Positions 29,301 through 38,052 are shown, counted from the stretch's first letter. The stretch: 64,000 bases of DNA from Corynebacterium yudongzhengii (GCF_003065405.1 NZ_CP026947.1:372001-436000); one strand, 5' to 3'. The notes: generated from the sequence alone by a model not told the origin. Program-made: numbers and translations.

Positions 29301-32300
29301 TGCAGGCAGGCGAGGGCTTCATCGCCCAGGGTGGGGATTCGATCGGGGCGCTGCTCGTCGCCACGCGGCTGCGTGATAGCGGGTGGCACGTCACTCCGAA
29401 GGAGCTGCTCTCCGGGGCCTCGCTGGGGGAGGTGGCCGCGGCGATGACCCGCGATGATGAAGCCGTGCACAGCGCCGGCGTCGCGTGTCAGCCGGTGGGT
29501 GCGGCTCCGCTGTCGCCGGTGGCCGCCCGCCAGTGGGACAGTTGCCCGGATGCGCAGAGCTGGGCGGCGTATCGCCAGTATGGGGAGCTGGGAGTGAGTG
29601 CTACGCGCACGGCAGCGGAAAAGCTGGCGGCCCAGCTCGTCGAGGCCCATGCGAGCTTGCGTGCGGTCTTCGATCCGGATGGTCCCGATGGCCCCGCCTT
29701 GATCATTCCGCGGACCTCGTTGGTTGATCCCGCCGAGTGTGTTAAGGAAAGGCGTGAGTGCACGCTGGATGAGGTGGCGCAGGAACCTGGCCTGATTGAT
29801 CCAGAAGCTGGGCGGATGTTGGCCGTCGTGCTGCTGGAAGACCGCGTCGGCCTGGTGGTCCACCATCTCGCTGTCGATGCGCTGAGCTGGACGACACTGC
29901 GCGCCGACGCCCACGCGGTGCTGGCGGGCACGGAGGCGCTCACACCTTCGGACGGGCTGCGCTCCCACCTGCAGTCCACGGCCGGTGATCCCCACGACGC
30001 AGAGCTCTCGGCGCTGCCCCTCGAGGAACTCGCACACTGGGCATCGGTTCGGCGTGCCTGCAGCGAGACAGACCTCCACCGCGGCCCGCATGCGGCCACC
30101 AGGGCAGAGGCCACGACCGTTCGGCGGGCGGTGGGTCTGCGAGCGGGGGCGGCGCTGGCGCAGGATCCGGAGACAGCGATGCTCGCCGCGATCGCCCGCG
30201 CGCACGCGCAGGCGCTCCACAGCGGCGGGCGCTCGAGCGGTGATGCGGGCATGCAGGTGGTGATCGGGGTCGAAGGCCATGGGCGCGACGGCGCGCTTAT
30301 CACGGAGCGCGAGGTGGGCTGGTTCACCGTGGAATACCCCCTGGTAATCGAGGTGCCCGAGGGAGTCGACCCGCTTGCCGACGCCGTGGACCTGCGCCGC
30401 TGTGTCACCGAGGCCCGTGCCGCGGTGCCGGGTGAGGGAGCGGGATTCGCCCAGCTGGCGGCCTCTCCCGCAGGTGCGCTTCAGGGGCTCGACCTCGTCT
30501 CGCCGGCGGTGGTGGTGAACGTCATTCCCGCGGCGGCGGAGGCTTTCGGCGTGGCTGATTCACCGCGCCGACGCTGCACCGAGGAGATGACCTGCAACGT
30601 GTTTGTGCATGCGCAGGCCTCGGAGACAACAGCAGAGATCGAATACACAGTGGCAGGCGGCCACGAAGACGTCGACTCTTTCCACGCCCGCGTGGTGGCA
30701 GAGCTGGAAGCGCAGGTGGCGGCGGACGAGTCGGGGATTTGCGATCAACCGACCCGCGCCATCGAAGCTGCATACGGAGCCATGGAGGAGGTGCTGCCCG
30801 CCAGCCCCCAGCAGGCGGGCATGCTGTTTGAGGTCATGGCACACGACGCGGACCCCTACGCGGTGGCTATGCGTGTCGATCTCGTGGCCAACGACCCAGA
30901 TTCGGTGAGCCTCGGCAGGCTTAAGCGCCGATGGGTGGAGGTCCTCGAACGTCACCCGGGCGTGATGATGGGCTTCGATGCCACCGCCGCCGGCCAGCCG
31001 GTGCAGTTCCTCCCGTCGCGGGAGGTGCGCCGTGCGCAGGCTTATGCGTCGTTTCGAGGAGTGGATGCCCGCTGTCTGGCCGCCCTCTCAGGGGACGCGG
31101 AAACCGTCGTTAACCGCTTCGTGTCCGAAGCCCGCGACCGGGACGTCGACATCTCGCGTCCGCCGCTCGTGCGCGCCAGCGTCGTGCGGACCTCGGAGAC
31201 AGAGGCAACGTTGGTGATCAGCGGCCACCACCTGCTCACCGACAACTGGTCGACGGGGATCCTGCTGAAAGAGCTTCTCGACGACGCCACCCCGCGCGCC
31301 GACCTCCACGAGATCGAGAAGGTGCGTGCGTACCTGCGGCGGGTCGAGCGCCATCGCGTCAGCGACACCTCCGCGTGGCGCGCCTACGTGGCAGGGGCCG
31401 AGCCCACGCAGGTGGCCGATAGCCAAGGAACAGAGGATGCCGAGATCACTCTTCCGGTGCTGTCCTCTCACCCCAGGGAAGAGGAGCGGATCCTCGAGCG
31501 TGCCGAAGAGCGCGCCCGCCAGATAGGGGCTACCGCCGCCGAACTGGTGGACGTGGCCTGGGCGATCGTGCTCGGAGAGCTGAGCGGGCACAGCGACGTG
31601 GTCTTCGGTGTGACGGTGTCCGGTCGCCCGCTGGAGCTTACCGGCATAGGAGACGTCATGGGGTTGTTTGCCACGACTCTCCCGGCCCGCGTCGACGTCA
31701 ACGGCCGCGAGGACTTTGAGGCTATGCTCCGCGAGTTCCACGACCAACGTCTCGAGCTCAACGAGCGCACCGCGGCTTCTGTGGCGGATATGGGGGCCAG
31801 CCAGCTCTTCGACACCATTGTCGTGACGGAAAACGTCCCTGATCCGGACGGCGAGGGAGCGCTGAAGATCGCCCGCACGGACTCACTCGGACAGACGCAT
31901 TACCCCATGACGGTGGTATCGCGCCCCGGTAGGGGTGGAGGAGTCGTCCTCGCGTATCGTCCCGCGCTGGTCAGTAATGAGCGTGCTGAGTGGGCCGCTC
32001 ACCGGCTCGGGGAGATTCTGCGCGCGGTAGCGCGTGGCGACGATAAGGCGCCCCGCGCCCACCTGCGCCCGCCTCAGCCCCGCCAGCAAGCGGCAGGTTC
32101 GGCGTCCGGCATTTCTATCGGGACGAGCGTCGACGACGCCGCAGCCACCATCGCCCGCGAGATGGGCGACCTCCTAGATCGCAGGGTTGGCTGGCAGGAG
32201 TCTTTCTCTGAGGCCGGGGGACACTCCCTGCTGGCTGTTGAGCTTCTGGGAAGGCTTCGGCGGTCAGGCCTTAAGCTGACGGTAGGGGACATCCTTGCCG

Positions 32301-33076
32301 GCGAAAGCCCGCGCGGGATCGCCGCACGCATCGGCGCGCAGAGCCCGGGCGAAGACTGGATCAGCGTGCAGACTTTCGGAGACGAGGTACCGACGATCTG
32401 GTGCATGCCGCCCGCCTCGGGCTTGCACGCCCCGTGGCAGGACTTAGCGACGTCGACCGGCTGCCGCGTGCGCGCGCTGACCTGGAACGACCGCCTGCAG
32501 GCCGAGTCCCTCACAGACGCCGCCCGCCACGTCGCGCAACGGATATGTAGCGTACAGCCCAGCGGGCCTTATCGGCTGGCGGGGTGGTCTTTCGGTGGAG
32601 CGTTGGCACATGCTGTGGCGGTGGAACTGGGCGGGCCAGCCGCGGTGGATTTCCTGGGGATCCTCGATGCTTATCCTGCGGTACGAGTATGGTCACACGC
32701 CCGCGTTCGCCGAGCGGAGAACGCCGGTGAAGGTTTGGCTGAGGTGTTCGGACTGGACGTCGAGAAGCTCGCCGCGATCGATCCGGAGGTGCGTCAGGCG
32801 ATGGAAGATAACGTCGCCAGGAGTGCTTCCCTCTTAGAAAAAGCCGCGCCGCTGGGGTGGGATGGGCAGGTCTGCGTGGTGGTTGCTACCCGCACCCGCC
32901 TCGGACGCCCCGCCGGAAAGCGGCCCTGGGATCCGGTCGCGGCGTGGCAGGATACCGGGGCGGATGTGCACGCCTGTGAGGTGGCAGAGGACCACTTCGG
33001 GGTGGTCTCCGACCGGGGATGGGAGAAGGCGGGAGGCTTCTTCCTGCACCGCCTGCGTGACCTGGGGGTGATGTGA
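26399..33076 (+). CDS. Nonribosomal peptide synthetase, C-A-T-E-C-T-TE (siderophore)
   Basis: 2,225 residues; positions are approximate. C1 1-450 with YHHLIVDGYS at 148. A 470-930 with A3 VLFTSGSTGEPKG at 595 and NVYGPTECCID at 733; hand-read code D-A-D-D-V-G-V-I-D-K, whose two extra Asp fit a basic residue (Arg-like). T1 with GGDS at 978. Epimerisation domain with HHLAVDALSW at 1155 and GWFTVEYP. C2 with HHLLTDNWS near 1609. T2 with GGHS at 1940 and no adenylation domain before it. Thioesterase with GWSFGG at 2061 and the catalytic His in AEDHFGV near 2198. Predicted assembly: aryl - D-basic amino acid - residue 2 loaded by the upstream adenylation protein, released as linear or oligolactone product. 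It is co-transcribed with the preceding three genes; 67 bases separate it from the A protein. Confidence 0.93.
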   Translation: MPTSDSTDPTAETLPLTSAQRGVYDAVRLDPTSSHYVVGEVLELHGTVDVATLTQAITATHREAETLRLRIAATGDEPRQRVAPEVAPVEVRDLRATRHPKVLAEALVDAAKTELAEQIQRAGLVEVPLCLYRVLVLSPEETWVIQLYHHLIVDGYSAALLSRRIAAHYRALLSGHEPKPYRGAPLSQLVADDRAYLASRELREDREYFRGLAGSLPDLKEREKLNAATGSAPGSGRTLTTTVRLPRTAREELDAAARELGTTWVTAVTALWAAFVWQDTGRRPEPLVLAIPMMARRTRAWRATPAMGVNVLPLAVVVTQSATLAELIRETDRKFRELAEHQCYRGEWLPQDLDIPGAGALLHGAGVNAKVFDVHLDFGEAQGALRNVAGGPPEDYGLVVTPTAEGGADLGLETDPARVSGEKARQLLEEFSALVHLAPTRLSAPLGEVCGPDAVEETALIDARRALTPQEKPQPLRTLIEKLAGQKTCLITDDETLSADELRRRVLELSRRLPRGNVIGIDLDRGTELVVTVLAALHAGVAFTCLDPQAPARRQRDILARVGAHWVAGRDPLPVPRPEAQNAQTGEPTSEDLAYVLFTSGSTGEPKGVEVTRGNLEALLAGHLAGLYRRQRGLVAHTAAFTFDAALDQLLWLLAGHCVRLYSEDILDDPAEMVARLDAEGITVMDSTPSLMGALIGAGLLELPALRLVVVGGEALPQALWDQLAHTRVAAINVYGPTECCIDALTADVVPGAAVIGRPVAGMRAYALSEGKTLAGPGEKARLYLAGPQVARGYLDDEERTREAFITTTVDPRRGPERLYDTGDLVRWLPQRGYEFLGRVDDQLEVNGRRIEPGEIESALVAAPGVMAAAVVVRGRAGLVGCVVPEAGAELSEESVRAEAARRLPAGLVPGRIRLVDTLPVTTSGKVDRARLRADMDAEHAGEDSHGEADATVGALLESCQETIGIPMQAGEGFIAQGGDSIGALLVATRLRDSGWHVTPKELLSGASLGEVAAAMTRDDEAVHSAGVACQPVGAAPLSPVAARQWDSCPDAQSWAAYRQYGELGVSATRTAAEKLAAQLVEAHASLRAVFDPDGPDGPALIIPRTSLVDPAECVKERRECTLDEVAQEPGLIDPEAGRMLAVVLLEDRVGLVVHHLAVDALSWTTLRADAHAVLAGTEALTPSDGLRSHLQSTAGDPHDAELSALPLEELAHWASVRRACSETDLHRGPHAATRAEATTVRRAVGLRAGAALAQDPETAMLAAIARAHAQALHSGGRSSGDAGMQVVIGVEGHGRDGALITEREVGWFTVEYPLVIEVPEGVDPLADAVDLRRCVTEARAAVPGEGAGFAQLAASPAGALQGLDLVSPAVVVNVIPAAAEAFGVADSPRRRCTEEMTCNVFVHAQASETTAEIEYTVAGGHEDVDSFHARVVAELEAQVAADESGICDQPTRAIEAAYGAMEEVLPASPQQAGMLFEVMAHDADPYAVAMRVDLVANDPDSVSLGRLKRRWVEVLERHPGVMMGFDATAAGQPVQFLPSREVRRAQAYASFRGVDARCLAALSGDAETVVNRFVSEARDRDVDISRPPLVRASVVRTSETEATLVISGHHLLTDNWSTGILLKELLDDATPRADLHEIEKVRAYLRRVERHRVSDTSAWRAYVAGAEPTQVADSQGTEDAEITLPVLSSHPREEERILERAEERARQIGATAAELVDVAWAIVLGELSGHSDVVFGVTVSGRPLELTGIGDVMGLFATTLPARVDVNGREDFEAMLREFHDQRLELNERTAASVADMGASQLFDTIVVTENVPDPDGEGALKIARTDSLGQTHYPMTVVSRPGRGGGVVLAYRPALVSNERAEWAAHRLGEILRAVARGDDKAPRAHLRPPQPRQQAAGSASGISIGTSVDDAAATIAREMGDLLDRRVGWQESFSEAGGHSLLAVELLGRLRRSGLKLTVGDILAGESPRGIAARIGAQSPGEDWISVQTFGDEVPTIWCMPPASGLHAPWQDLATSTGCRVRALTWNDRLQAESLTDAARHVAQRICSVQPSGPYRLAGWSFGGALAHAVAVELGGPAAVDFLGILDAYPAVRVWSHARVRRAENAGEGLAEVFGLDVEKLAAIDPEVRQAMEDNVARSASLLEKAAPLGWDGQVCVVVATRTRLGRPAGKRPWDPVAAWQDTGADVHACEVAEDHFGVVSDRGWEKAGGFFLHRLRDLGVM

Positions 33077-33092
33077 GGTTAGGATAACCTCA
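33074..33092. promoter_or_regulatory. DtxR iron box 3, overlapping stop and start codons
   Basis: TGAGGTTAGGATAACCTCA is a perfect palindrome apart from its centre. It runs from the NRPS stop (TGA 33074-33076) to the first base of the permease ATG (33092). A bound DtxR dimer pair would cover the whole initiation region of the permease gene. Confidence 0.8.
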
Positions 33093-34192
33093 TGCATTCG
33101 AGCGAGGTGTCAACTCTAACCGTGGCGCGCGCCGGGACTCGTCGACGCGTGTCCACTGTGAGTGCCCTCGGTATCGCTGTCTTAGTGATCGCGGCGGTCG
33201 TCGCATCGATGCTGTTCAGCTTCCACACGGGGGCGCGCGCCACCACGGCGGCGGAGATCTGGACTGCGCTTGACGACGGCCTGCGTTACGCCTGGTCCCC
33301 GGAGGCGCGAGAGCCCCAGCCTTTCGACGAAATCGCCATCCTGCTGGGCACCCAGCGCATCCCACGGACGTTTCTGGCTTTGATCGCGGGGCTGTCGCTC
33401 GGCGCCGCCGGCGCATTGATGCAAGGGTTTACCCGCAACCCGCTCGCCGAGCCGGGCATCCTGGGCGTCGGCCAGGGCGCTGCGGCCGCAGTCGCCGTGG
33501 GCGTGTCGCTCGGGTGGCTATCCGGCGAAGCGGCCTATACCGTGCCCGCGATCGGCGGCGCGCTGATCGTGACCACCTTGCTGTTCGTGCTGTCGTCCCG
33601 GGGTCCGGCAGCGGGCAGCCCGCTGGCGTTCATCCTGGCGGGCATGGCGCTCTCCGCGCTGTTTTCGGCGGTGGTCAGCGCGCTCGTGATCACGAATGAG
33701 GCGGTCCTGGACGCCCTGCGCAGTTGGGCCACCGGCTCCGTGGCCGGTCGCGATTTCTCAGTGGTGTTCGCCACCGCGCCCATCGCGCTGGTGGCCCTCG
33801 TCGTGGCCGTGGCGCTGGCGCCGGGCATCAACTTGCTCGCCCTCGGGGAGGACACCGCCTACTCGCTGGGGGTGTCCGTCTGGGGCTATCGGGTGGCGGG
33901 CATCCTCGCCGTGGCGGGCCTTTCGGCCGCGGCGGTGGCCGCGGCCGGGCCCGTCGCGTTCATCGGCCTCGCCGCCCCGCACATCGTCCGCGGGCTGACG
34001 GGCACCGACTACCGGCTCGTCATACCGCTGTCCGCCTTATGCGGTGGGCTCTTAGCCCTGTGGGCAGACATTCTCGGTCGTCTCGTCGTCGCGCCGGGCG
34101 AGCTACCGATGGGCGTCCTGCTCGCGGTCATGGGAGTGCCGGTGTTTATCTACCTGGTGCGCCGTGGCCGGATCGAAGGAGGCGGCTTATGA
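33092..34192 (+). CDS. Ferric-siderophore ABC permease, FecCD family (1)
   Basis: 366 residues, about nine or ten membrane helices, with the family block QRIPRTFLALIAGLSLGAAGALMQGFTRNPLAEPGILG (quoted only as landmarks: RIPRT, GALMQG, NPLAEP). The C-terminal AFIGLAAPHIVRGLTG is the contact loop for the ATPase. With the next gene it forms the heterodimeric inner-membrane channel for the ferric siderophore. Spacing of 15 bases from the NRPS gene, and an iron box over its start, show a dedicated import operon. The only possible ribosome binding sequence, AGGA, is inside the iron box. Confidence 0.92.
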   Translation: MHSSEVSTLTVARAGTRRRVSTVSALGIAVLVIAAVVASMLFSFHTGARATTAAEIWTALDDGLRYAWSPEAREPQPFDEIAILLGTQRIPRTFLALIAGLSLGAAGALMQGFTRNPLAEPGILGVGQGAAAAVAVGVSLGWLSGEAAYTVPAIGGALIVTTLLFVLSSRGPAAGSPLAFILAGMALSALFSAVVSALVITNEAVLDALRSWATGSVAGRDFSVVFATAPIALVALVVAVALAPGINLLALGEDTAYSLGVSVWGYRVAGILAVAGLSAAAVAAAGPVAFIGLAAPHIVRGLTGTDYRLVIPLSALCGGLLALWADILGRLVVAPGELPMGVLLAVMGVPVFIYLVRRGRIEGGGL

Positions 34193-35292
34193 GTCAACGT
34201 CAGAGTCAGAGCCCCCACGCTCCGGTGCTGCGGGCTTTAAGGGTCGGCCCGGCGTCGATGCCTATCAACCCCCGCCTGCTGCTTTGCGTGGCGCTGGCGG
34301 GCGCGGTGTTGGCGCTCGGGGTGTGCTATTCCGTCACCCAGGGAGAGTTCCAGCTGTCCATGGGGGAAGTCCTCGCCGTATTCGCCGGCGGTGGCAGCGC
34401 CATCGAGCGCGCGGTCGTTTTCGATATGCGGCTGGGGCGCGCGGTGGTGGCCTGCCTGGTCGGCGCGGCCCTGGGTTTTTCGGGCGCGCTCACCCAGTCG
34501 GTGGCCCGTAACCCCCTGGCCAGCCCGGATATCCTCGGCATCACCAACGGGGCGTCGCTGGCTGCGGTGGCCACCATCATCTTCGCGGGCGCCGGTGCCG
34601 GCGGCGTCGTGGAGGCGGGGGCGACGACGGTGATGGCGACCGTCGGCATCCCCGGCGCCGCGATCATCGGCGCCGGGCTCGCGGCCGTGGTGATCTGGCT
34701 GTTGGCCGGCTCCGCCCGGGGCTCGGTGTTGAAGGTCGTGCTCATCGGGGTGGGCATGTCGATCTTCCTGTCCTCGATGACGACGTGGCTGTTGGCTTAT
34801 GCGCAGTTGGATCGGGCGGCGTCGGCACGCATGTGGCTGACCGGCTCGCTTAACGGCCGGGACTGGAACCATGCGGGTGCGCCGTTCGTCGTCGTGCTGG
34901 TTGCTGTGCTAGTGGGCGGGTGGCTGGCATTCCAGCTGGCAGCACTCGTGCTCGGCCCGGCGACCGCCCACGTGCTCGGCCACCGGGTGGGCGTGGCCCA
35001 AGCCGTGCAGCTGGTGGTCGCGGTGATACTCGCGGCCGTCGCCGTGGCCGCGGCCGGGCCCATCGGATTCATCGCGTTCGTCTCCCCGCACGTGGCGCGG
35101 GGATTGGCGAGGACACCGACGCCCCCGCTCATGTTCTCCGCGCTGATGGGGGCGGTGCTTCTGCTCGGCGCGGATTTATTGGCGCGGGTGGTTCTGCCCT
35201 GGGAGTTGCCGGTGGGCGTGGTCACCGCCTTCATCGGCGCCCCCTTCCTGCTGTACATCATCGTGCGGGTTCGACGAGAGGAGACCGTGTGA
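34189..35292 (+). CDS. Ferric-siderophore ABC permease, FecCD family (2)
   Basis: 367 residues starting ATG 34189, overlapping the previous stop by four bases (ATGA). Family landmarks: LGFSGALTQSVARNPLASPDILG in the third helix region, and GFIAFVSPHVARGLA as the ATPase-coupling loop. It is the partner subunit of the permease before it. An AAGGAGG site inside the upstream gene serves this start. Confidence 0.92.
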   Translation: MSQRQSQSPHAPVLRALRVGPASMPINPRLLLCVALAGAVLALGVCYSVTQGEFQLSMGEVLAVFAGGGSAIERAVVFDMRLGRAVVACLVGAALGFSGALTQSVARNPLASPDILGITNGASLAAVATIIFAGAGAGGVVEAGATTVMATVGIPGAAIIGAGLAAVVIWLLAGSARGSVLKVVLIGVGMSIFLSSMTTWLLAYAQLDRAASARMWLTGSLNGRDWNHAGAPFVVVLVAVLVGGWLAFQLAALVLGPATAHVLGHRVGVAQAVQLVVAVILAAVAVAAAGPIGFIAFVSPHVARGLARTPTPPLMFSALMGAVLLLGADLLARVVLPWELPVGVVTAFIGAPFLLYIIVRVRREETV

Positions 35293-36068
35293 GTTCGCCT
35301 GTGTTTGTTATGTCCGGGGTGCAGACGGGCTATCCCGATCGGCCTGTCATTACCGGGCTGGATCTCACGATCCCCGCCGGCCAGGTGACCTGCCTGATCG
35401 GCCCGAATGGGTCCGGCAAATCGACGTTGGTGAAAACGATGTGCGACCTCCTGCGCTACGAGGGCTCGCTCACCTTCGAAGGCCGCGAGCTGCATTCTTG
35501 GGGGCGCCGGGAGCGCGCCCGCAAGCTCGCGCTATTGCCCCAGACGCCGGTGGCGCCGCCCGGGCTGACGGTCCGTCAGCTGCTGGCGCGCGGCAGGCAT
35601 CCTTATCAGTCCTGGCTGGCCCAGTGGTCCACGGCCGATGACAAGATCACCGCCCAGGTCATGGAGACGACCGGCCTGGGCGGGGTCGCTGACCGCCGGA
35701 TCGGGGATCTGTCCGGCGGTCAGCGCCAGCGGGTGTGGATCGCGATGACGATGGTGCAAAACACCGCCACGATGCTTCTCGACGAGCCCACCACCTACCT
35801 CGACCTGGCCACCTCGGTCGACGTGCTGCGCTTGGTGCGCGCCCAGTGCGATGAGGCGGGCCGCTCGATCGTCATGGTGCTGCATGACATCAATCTGGCC
35901 GCGCGTTTCGCCGATCATCTGGTGGTCATGCGCCGCGGCGGCGACTTGGCGGCGACGGGTGCGCCGGCGGAGGTTATCACCGAAGAGCTGCTCATGGATG
36001 TCTTCGGGCTCGATGCCGTGGTGGCCGCCGACCCCGTGACGGGCGGGCCGCTCGTCGTGCCGCGCTGA
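35289..36068 (+). CDS. Ferric-siderophore ABC ATP-binding protein (FecE/FepC type)
   Basis: 259 residues. Walker A GPNGSGKSTL near residue 37, signature LSGGQRQR, Walker B MLLDEPTTYLDLA, and the H-loop in VMVLHDINLAARF; the DLATSVDVL sequence after Walker B is typical of iron-siderophore importers. GTG 35289 overlaps the previous stop (GTGA) and is preceded by GAGAGGAG. It energises the FecCD pair. Confidence 0.93.
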   Translation: MSSPVFVMSGVQTGYPDRPVITGLDLTIPAGQVTCLIGPNGSGKSTLVKTMCDLLRYEGSLTFEGRELHSWGRRERARKLALLPQTPVAPPGLTVRQLLARGRHPYQSWLAQWSTADDKITAQVMETTGLGGVADRRIGDLSGGQRQRVWIAMTMVQNTATMLLDEPTTYLDLATSVDVLRLVRAQCDEAGRSIVMVLHDINLAARFADHLVVMRRGGDLAATGAPAEVITEELLMDVFGLDAVVAADPVTGGPLVVPR

Positions 36069-36145
36069 GGACGCTGGGGCTCGACCCCCGAATAGGGTGG
36101 TCCCCGAGGGTTTTCTTGGGTAATCCAATAGTTAACCCTTTTGTG

Positions 36146-36164
36146 AGAGGCTAGGCTAACCTAA
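36146..36164. promoter_or_regulatory. DtxR iron box 4
   Basis: AGAGGCTAGGCTAACCTAA has a perfect right half (GGCTAACCTAA) and three mismatches in the left half relative to the DtxR palindrome. It lies about 92 bases upstream of the binding-protein start, making it a separate iron-regulated unit. Confidence 0.75.
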
Positions 36165-36256
36165 CATCATGTCTGGGTTGGGTGCAGGTCCGAAAACTTG
36201 GCGCCCAGCTTTCTTGACACCGCATAGATCACTTCTCTGATTTCAAGGAGACGCAT

Positions 36257-37321
36257 ATGTCTACCTCTCTTCCCCGCCGGCTGACGGCCGCGGGTCTGGC
36301 ACTGGCCACCATGGTTGGGCTCACCGCCTGCTCGAGCGACTCACCTGCAGACAACGATGGGTCTGCGGAGCAGTCCACCGAACAAGCCGCGGAGCAGTCC
36401 GCTCCCGAAGATGCAGCCTTCCCTCGCACCATTGACACCCTCGATGGGGCCGGTAACCCGACCGAGGTAGAAATCCCGGAGCAGCCTGAGCGCATCGTCT
36501 CCGGCGCGGTCTCGCTGACGGGCGCCCTTCTGTCGCTCGATGCGCCGGTGGTGGCTTCGAGTGGTGGTAACCCGAAGGCCCCGATGTTCGACGATGAGAC
36601 CGGCTTCGGCCTGGCGTGGAACGACCTCGCCGAGGAAAAGGGCGTCGAGGCGACCTACACGATCGGCTCCGCGGATGCCGAGGCCATCCTCGCCCAGGAG
36701 CCGGACCTGGTCGTGTTGTCGAGCGTCGGTGCTGACGCCGGCGGGGAGATCTACGATCAGCTCAAGGACGTCGTTCCGGTGCAGGTCGTGGACTACTCGG
36801 ATCAGTCCTGGCAGGAGACCACCCGCGAGGTGGCCGAGGCTGCCGGCCTGGAAGAGGGGGCGGACGAGGTCATCGCCAACTACGAAGAGTCCGTCTCTCA
36901 GGCGAAGGGGACGCTCGACATCGAGGGGCCGGTCAACCTCATCGCGCTCTCCCAGGAGGGCGGCGTGAACTTCTTCACCGAGGAATCGGCCCAGGGGCAG
37001 GTGCTCACCGAGCTCGGCATTGAGCTTGCCGTACCTTCCGACGATTTGGTGGGCACCACCGAGCAGGGCGGCGGACGCGGCGACATCAAGGCTGTCAGCG
37101 TCGAAAACGTTCCGCTGGCACTGGATGGCGAGACCGTCTTCGTTATGGACATCGATCCGGGCACGCCTGCCGACGAGCAGGTCCGCACCAACCCGGCACT
37201 CGCCGAGACCCCGGCCGTGGCGAACGACAGGGTCGAGCGCCTCGACGGCCAGTTCTTCCGCCTCGACGCGATCGCCGCCCAGGCGCTCGTCGATCACCTG
37301 GTGGAGACCTACGGCGCTTAA
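36257..37321 (+). CDS. Ferric-siderophore substrate-binding lipoprotein (FepB/FecB family)
   Basis: 354 residues. A lipoprotein signal peptide ends at Cys25 (GLTAC), followed by a Glu/Gln/Ser-rich tether. The periplasmic-binding fold class III shows ERIVSGAVSLTGALLSL, ILAQEPDLVVLSSVGAD and the C-terminal RLDGQFFRLDAIAAQALVDHL. It captures the ferric siderophore on the outer face of the membrane and presents it to the FecCD permease. AAGGAG is eight bases before the ATG. The stop overlaps the convergent acyltransferase stop by four bases. Confidence 0.92.
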   Translation: MSTSLPRRLTAAGLALATMVGLTACSSDSPADNDGSAEQSTEQAAEQSAPEDAAFPRTIDTLDGAGNPTEVEIPEQPERIVSGAVSLTGALLSLDAPVVASSGGNPKAPMFDDETGFGLAWNDLAEEKGVEATYTIGSADAEAILAQEPDLVVLSSVGADAGGEIYDQLKDVVPVQVVDYSDQSWQETTREVAEAAGLEEGADEVIANYEESVSQAKGTLDIEGPVNLIALSQEGGVNFFTEESAQGQVLTELGIELAVPSDDLVGTTEQGGGRGDIKAVSVENVPLALDGETVFVMDIDPGTPADEQVRTNPALAETPAVANDRVERLDGQFFRLDAIAAQALVDHLVETYGA

Positions 37322-37962
37322 GCGTCGAGAAAGCGCTCGGGCAGCGCGCCGCGCGGGCGCACGAATAACCGGACCCGCCGGTTTGGGCGCTGCTGCCGCT
37401 CCCCGCAGTCATGCCATCCGAGCTTGCGGGCGGCGGAGTGGATGCGGTGGTTGCGGTAGTCGGGTTCGATGAGTACCGCCCCGCTGTGGGGATCGGCGTC
37501 GAGAAGCGCCTCGGCGAGGCGCCCCATGAGCGCCGAGAAGATCCCCCGCCCCGTCAATGCTGGGTCGCCGACCGCGATGTGGATGCCCAGATCATGCGGT
37601 AGCGAGGAGTAGCAGCCCGCGATCTCGTCGCGGTGAGGGCGGTAGATCTTGAGGTAGCACGCCTCAGCGCCCTGATAAGAGGCGATCACCGGAACGGAAT
37701 ACGTGGTCTTTAGCTGTGCGCGCCACAGCGCCTTCCAGCGTTCTTCCGGCCGGGGCTGTTCCCACGTCTCGACGAGATGGGGCCGGTTCATCCAGGTGGC
37801 CACGAGCGTGGCGTCAGCCTCGGGGTCGGCGCGGCGGAGTATAAACGTCGTGTCCGCTGCGTCGATGCGCTCCGGAATCGGCGGGGGATCCGCCAGGATC
37901 TCCTCGGCCGGGACGTCGGTGCGCAGCCGGTGGAGCACGGCTGCGGGATCAGGGGTGGGCAT
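37318..37962 (-). CDS. Siderophore N-acyltransferase, MbtK/IucB-type GNAT
   Basis: 214 residues. Blocks typical for lysine N-acyltransferases of siderophore pathways are visible: NRPHLVETWEQPRPEERW, an AEACYLKIYRPHRDEIAGCY segment, DLGIHIAVGDPALTGRGIF (acetyl-CoA loop) and VLIEPDYRNHRIHSAARKLGW. The family acylates the side-chain amine or hydroxylamine of lysine or ornithine to make hydroxamates. A strong GGAGAG site precedes ATG 37962. It shares iron box 5 with the divergent MbtG-like gene. Confidence 0.83.
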   Translation of the reverse strand: MPTPDPAAVLHRLRTDVPAEEILADPPPIPERIDAADTTFILRRADPEADATLVATWMNRPHLVETWEQPRPEERWKALWRAQLKTTYSVPVIASYQGAEACYLKIYRPHRDEIAGCYSSLPHDLGIHIAVGDPALTGRGIFSALMGRLAEALLDADPHSGAVLIEPDYRNHRIHSAARKLGWHDCGERQQRPNRRVRLFVRPRGALPERFLDA

Positions 37963-37985
37963 AAGCTCTCCAACTTCCTTTGCGT

Positions 37986-38004
37986 TCAGGTTAGCCTAGC
38001 CTAA
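37986..38004. promoter_or_regulatory. DtxR iron box 5 (divergent promoter)
   Basis: TCAGGTTAGCCTAGCCTAA matches the DtxR consensus at 17 of 19 positions. It lies 23 bases upstream of the acyltransferase start and 48 upstream of the MbtG-like gene, so one site can control both. Confidence 0.85.
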
Positions 38005-38052
38005 TATATTAGGATATTGTATGCGCGTCAAAGGAAGTGAGGGTGTGGCGTA

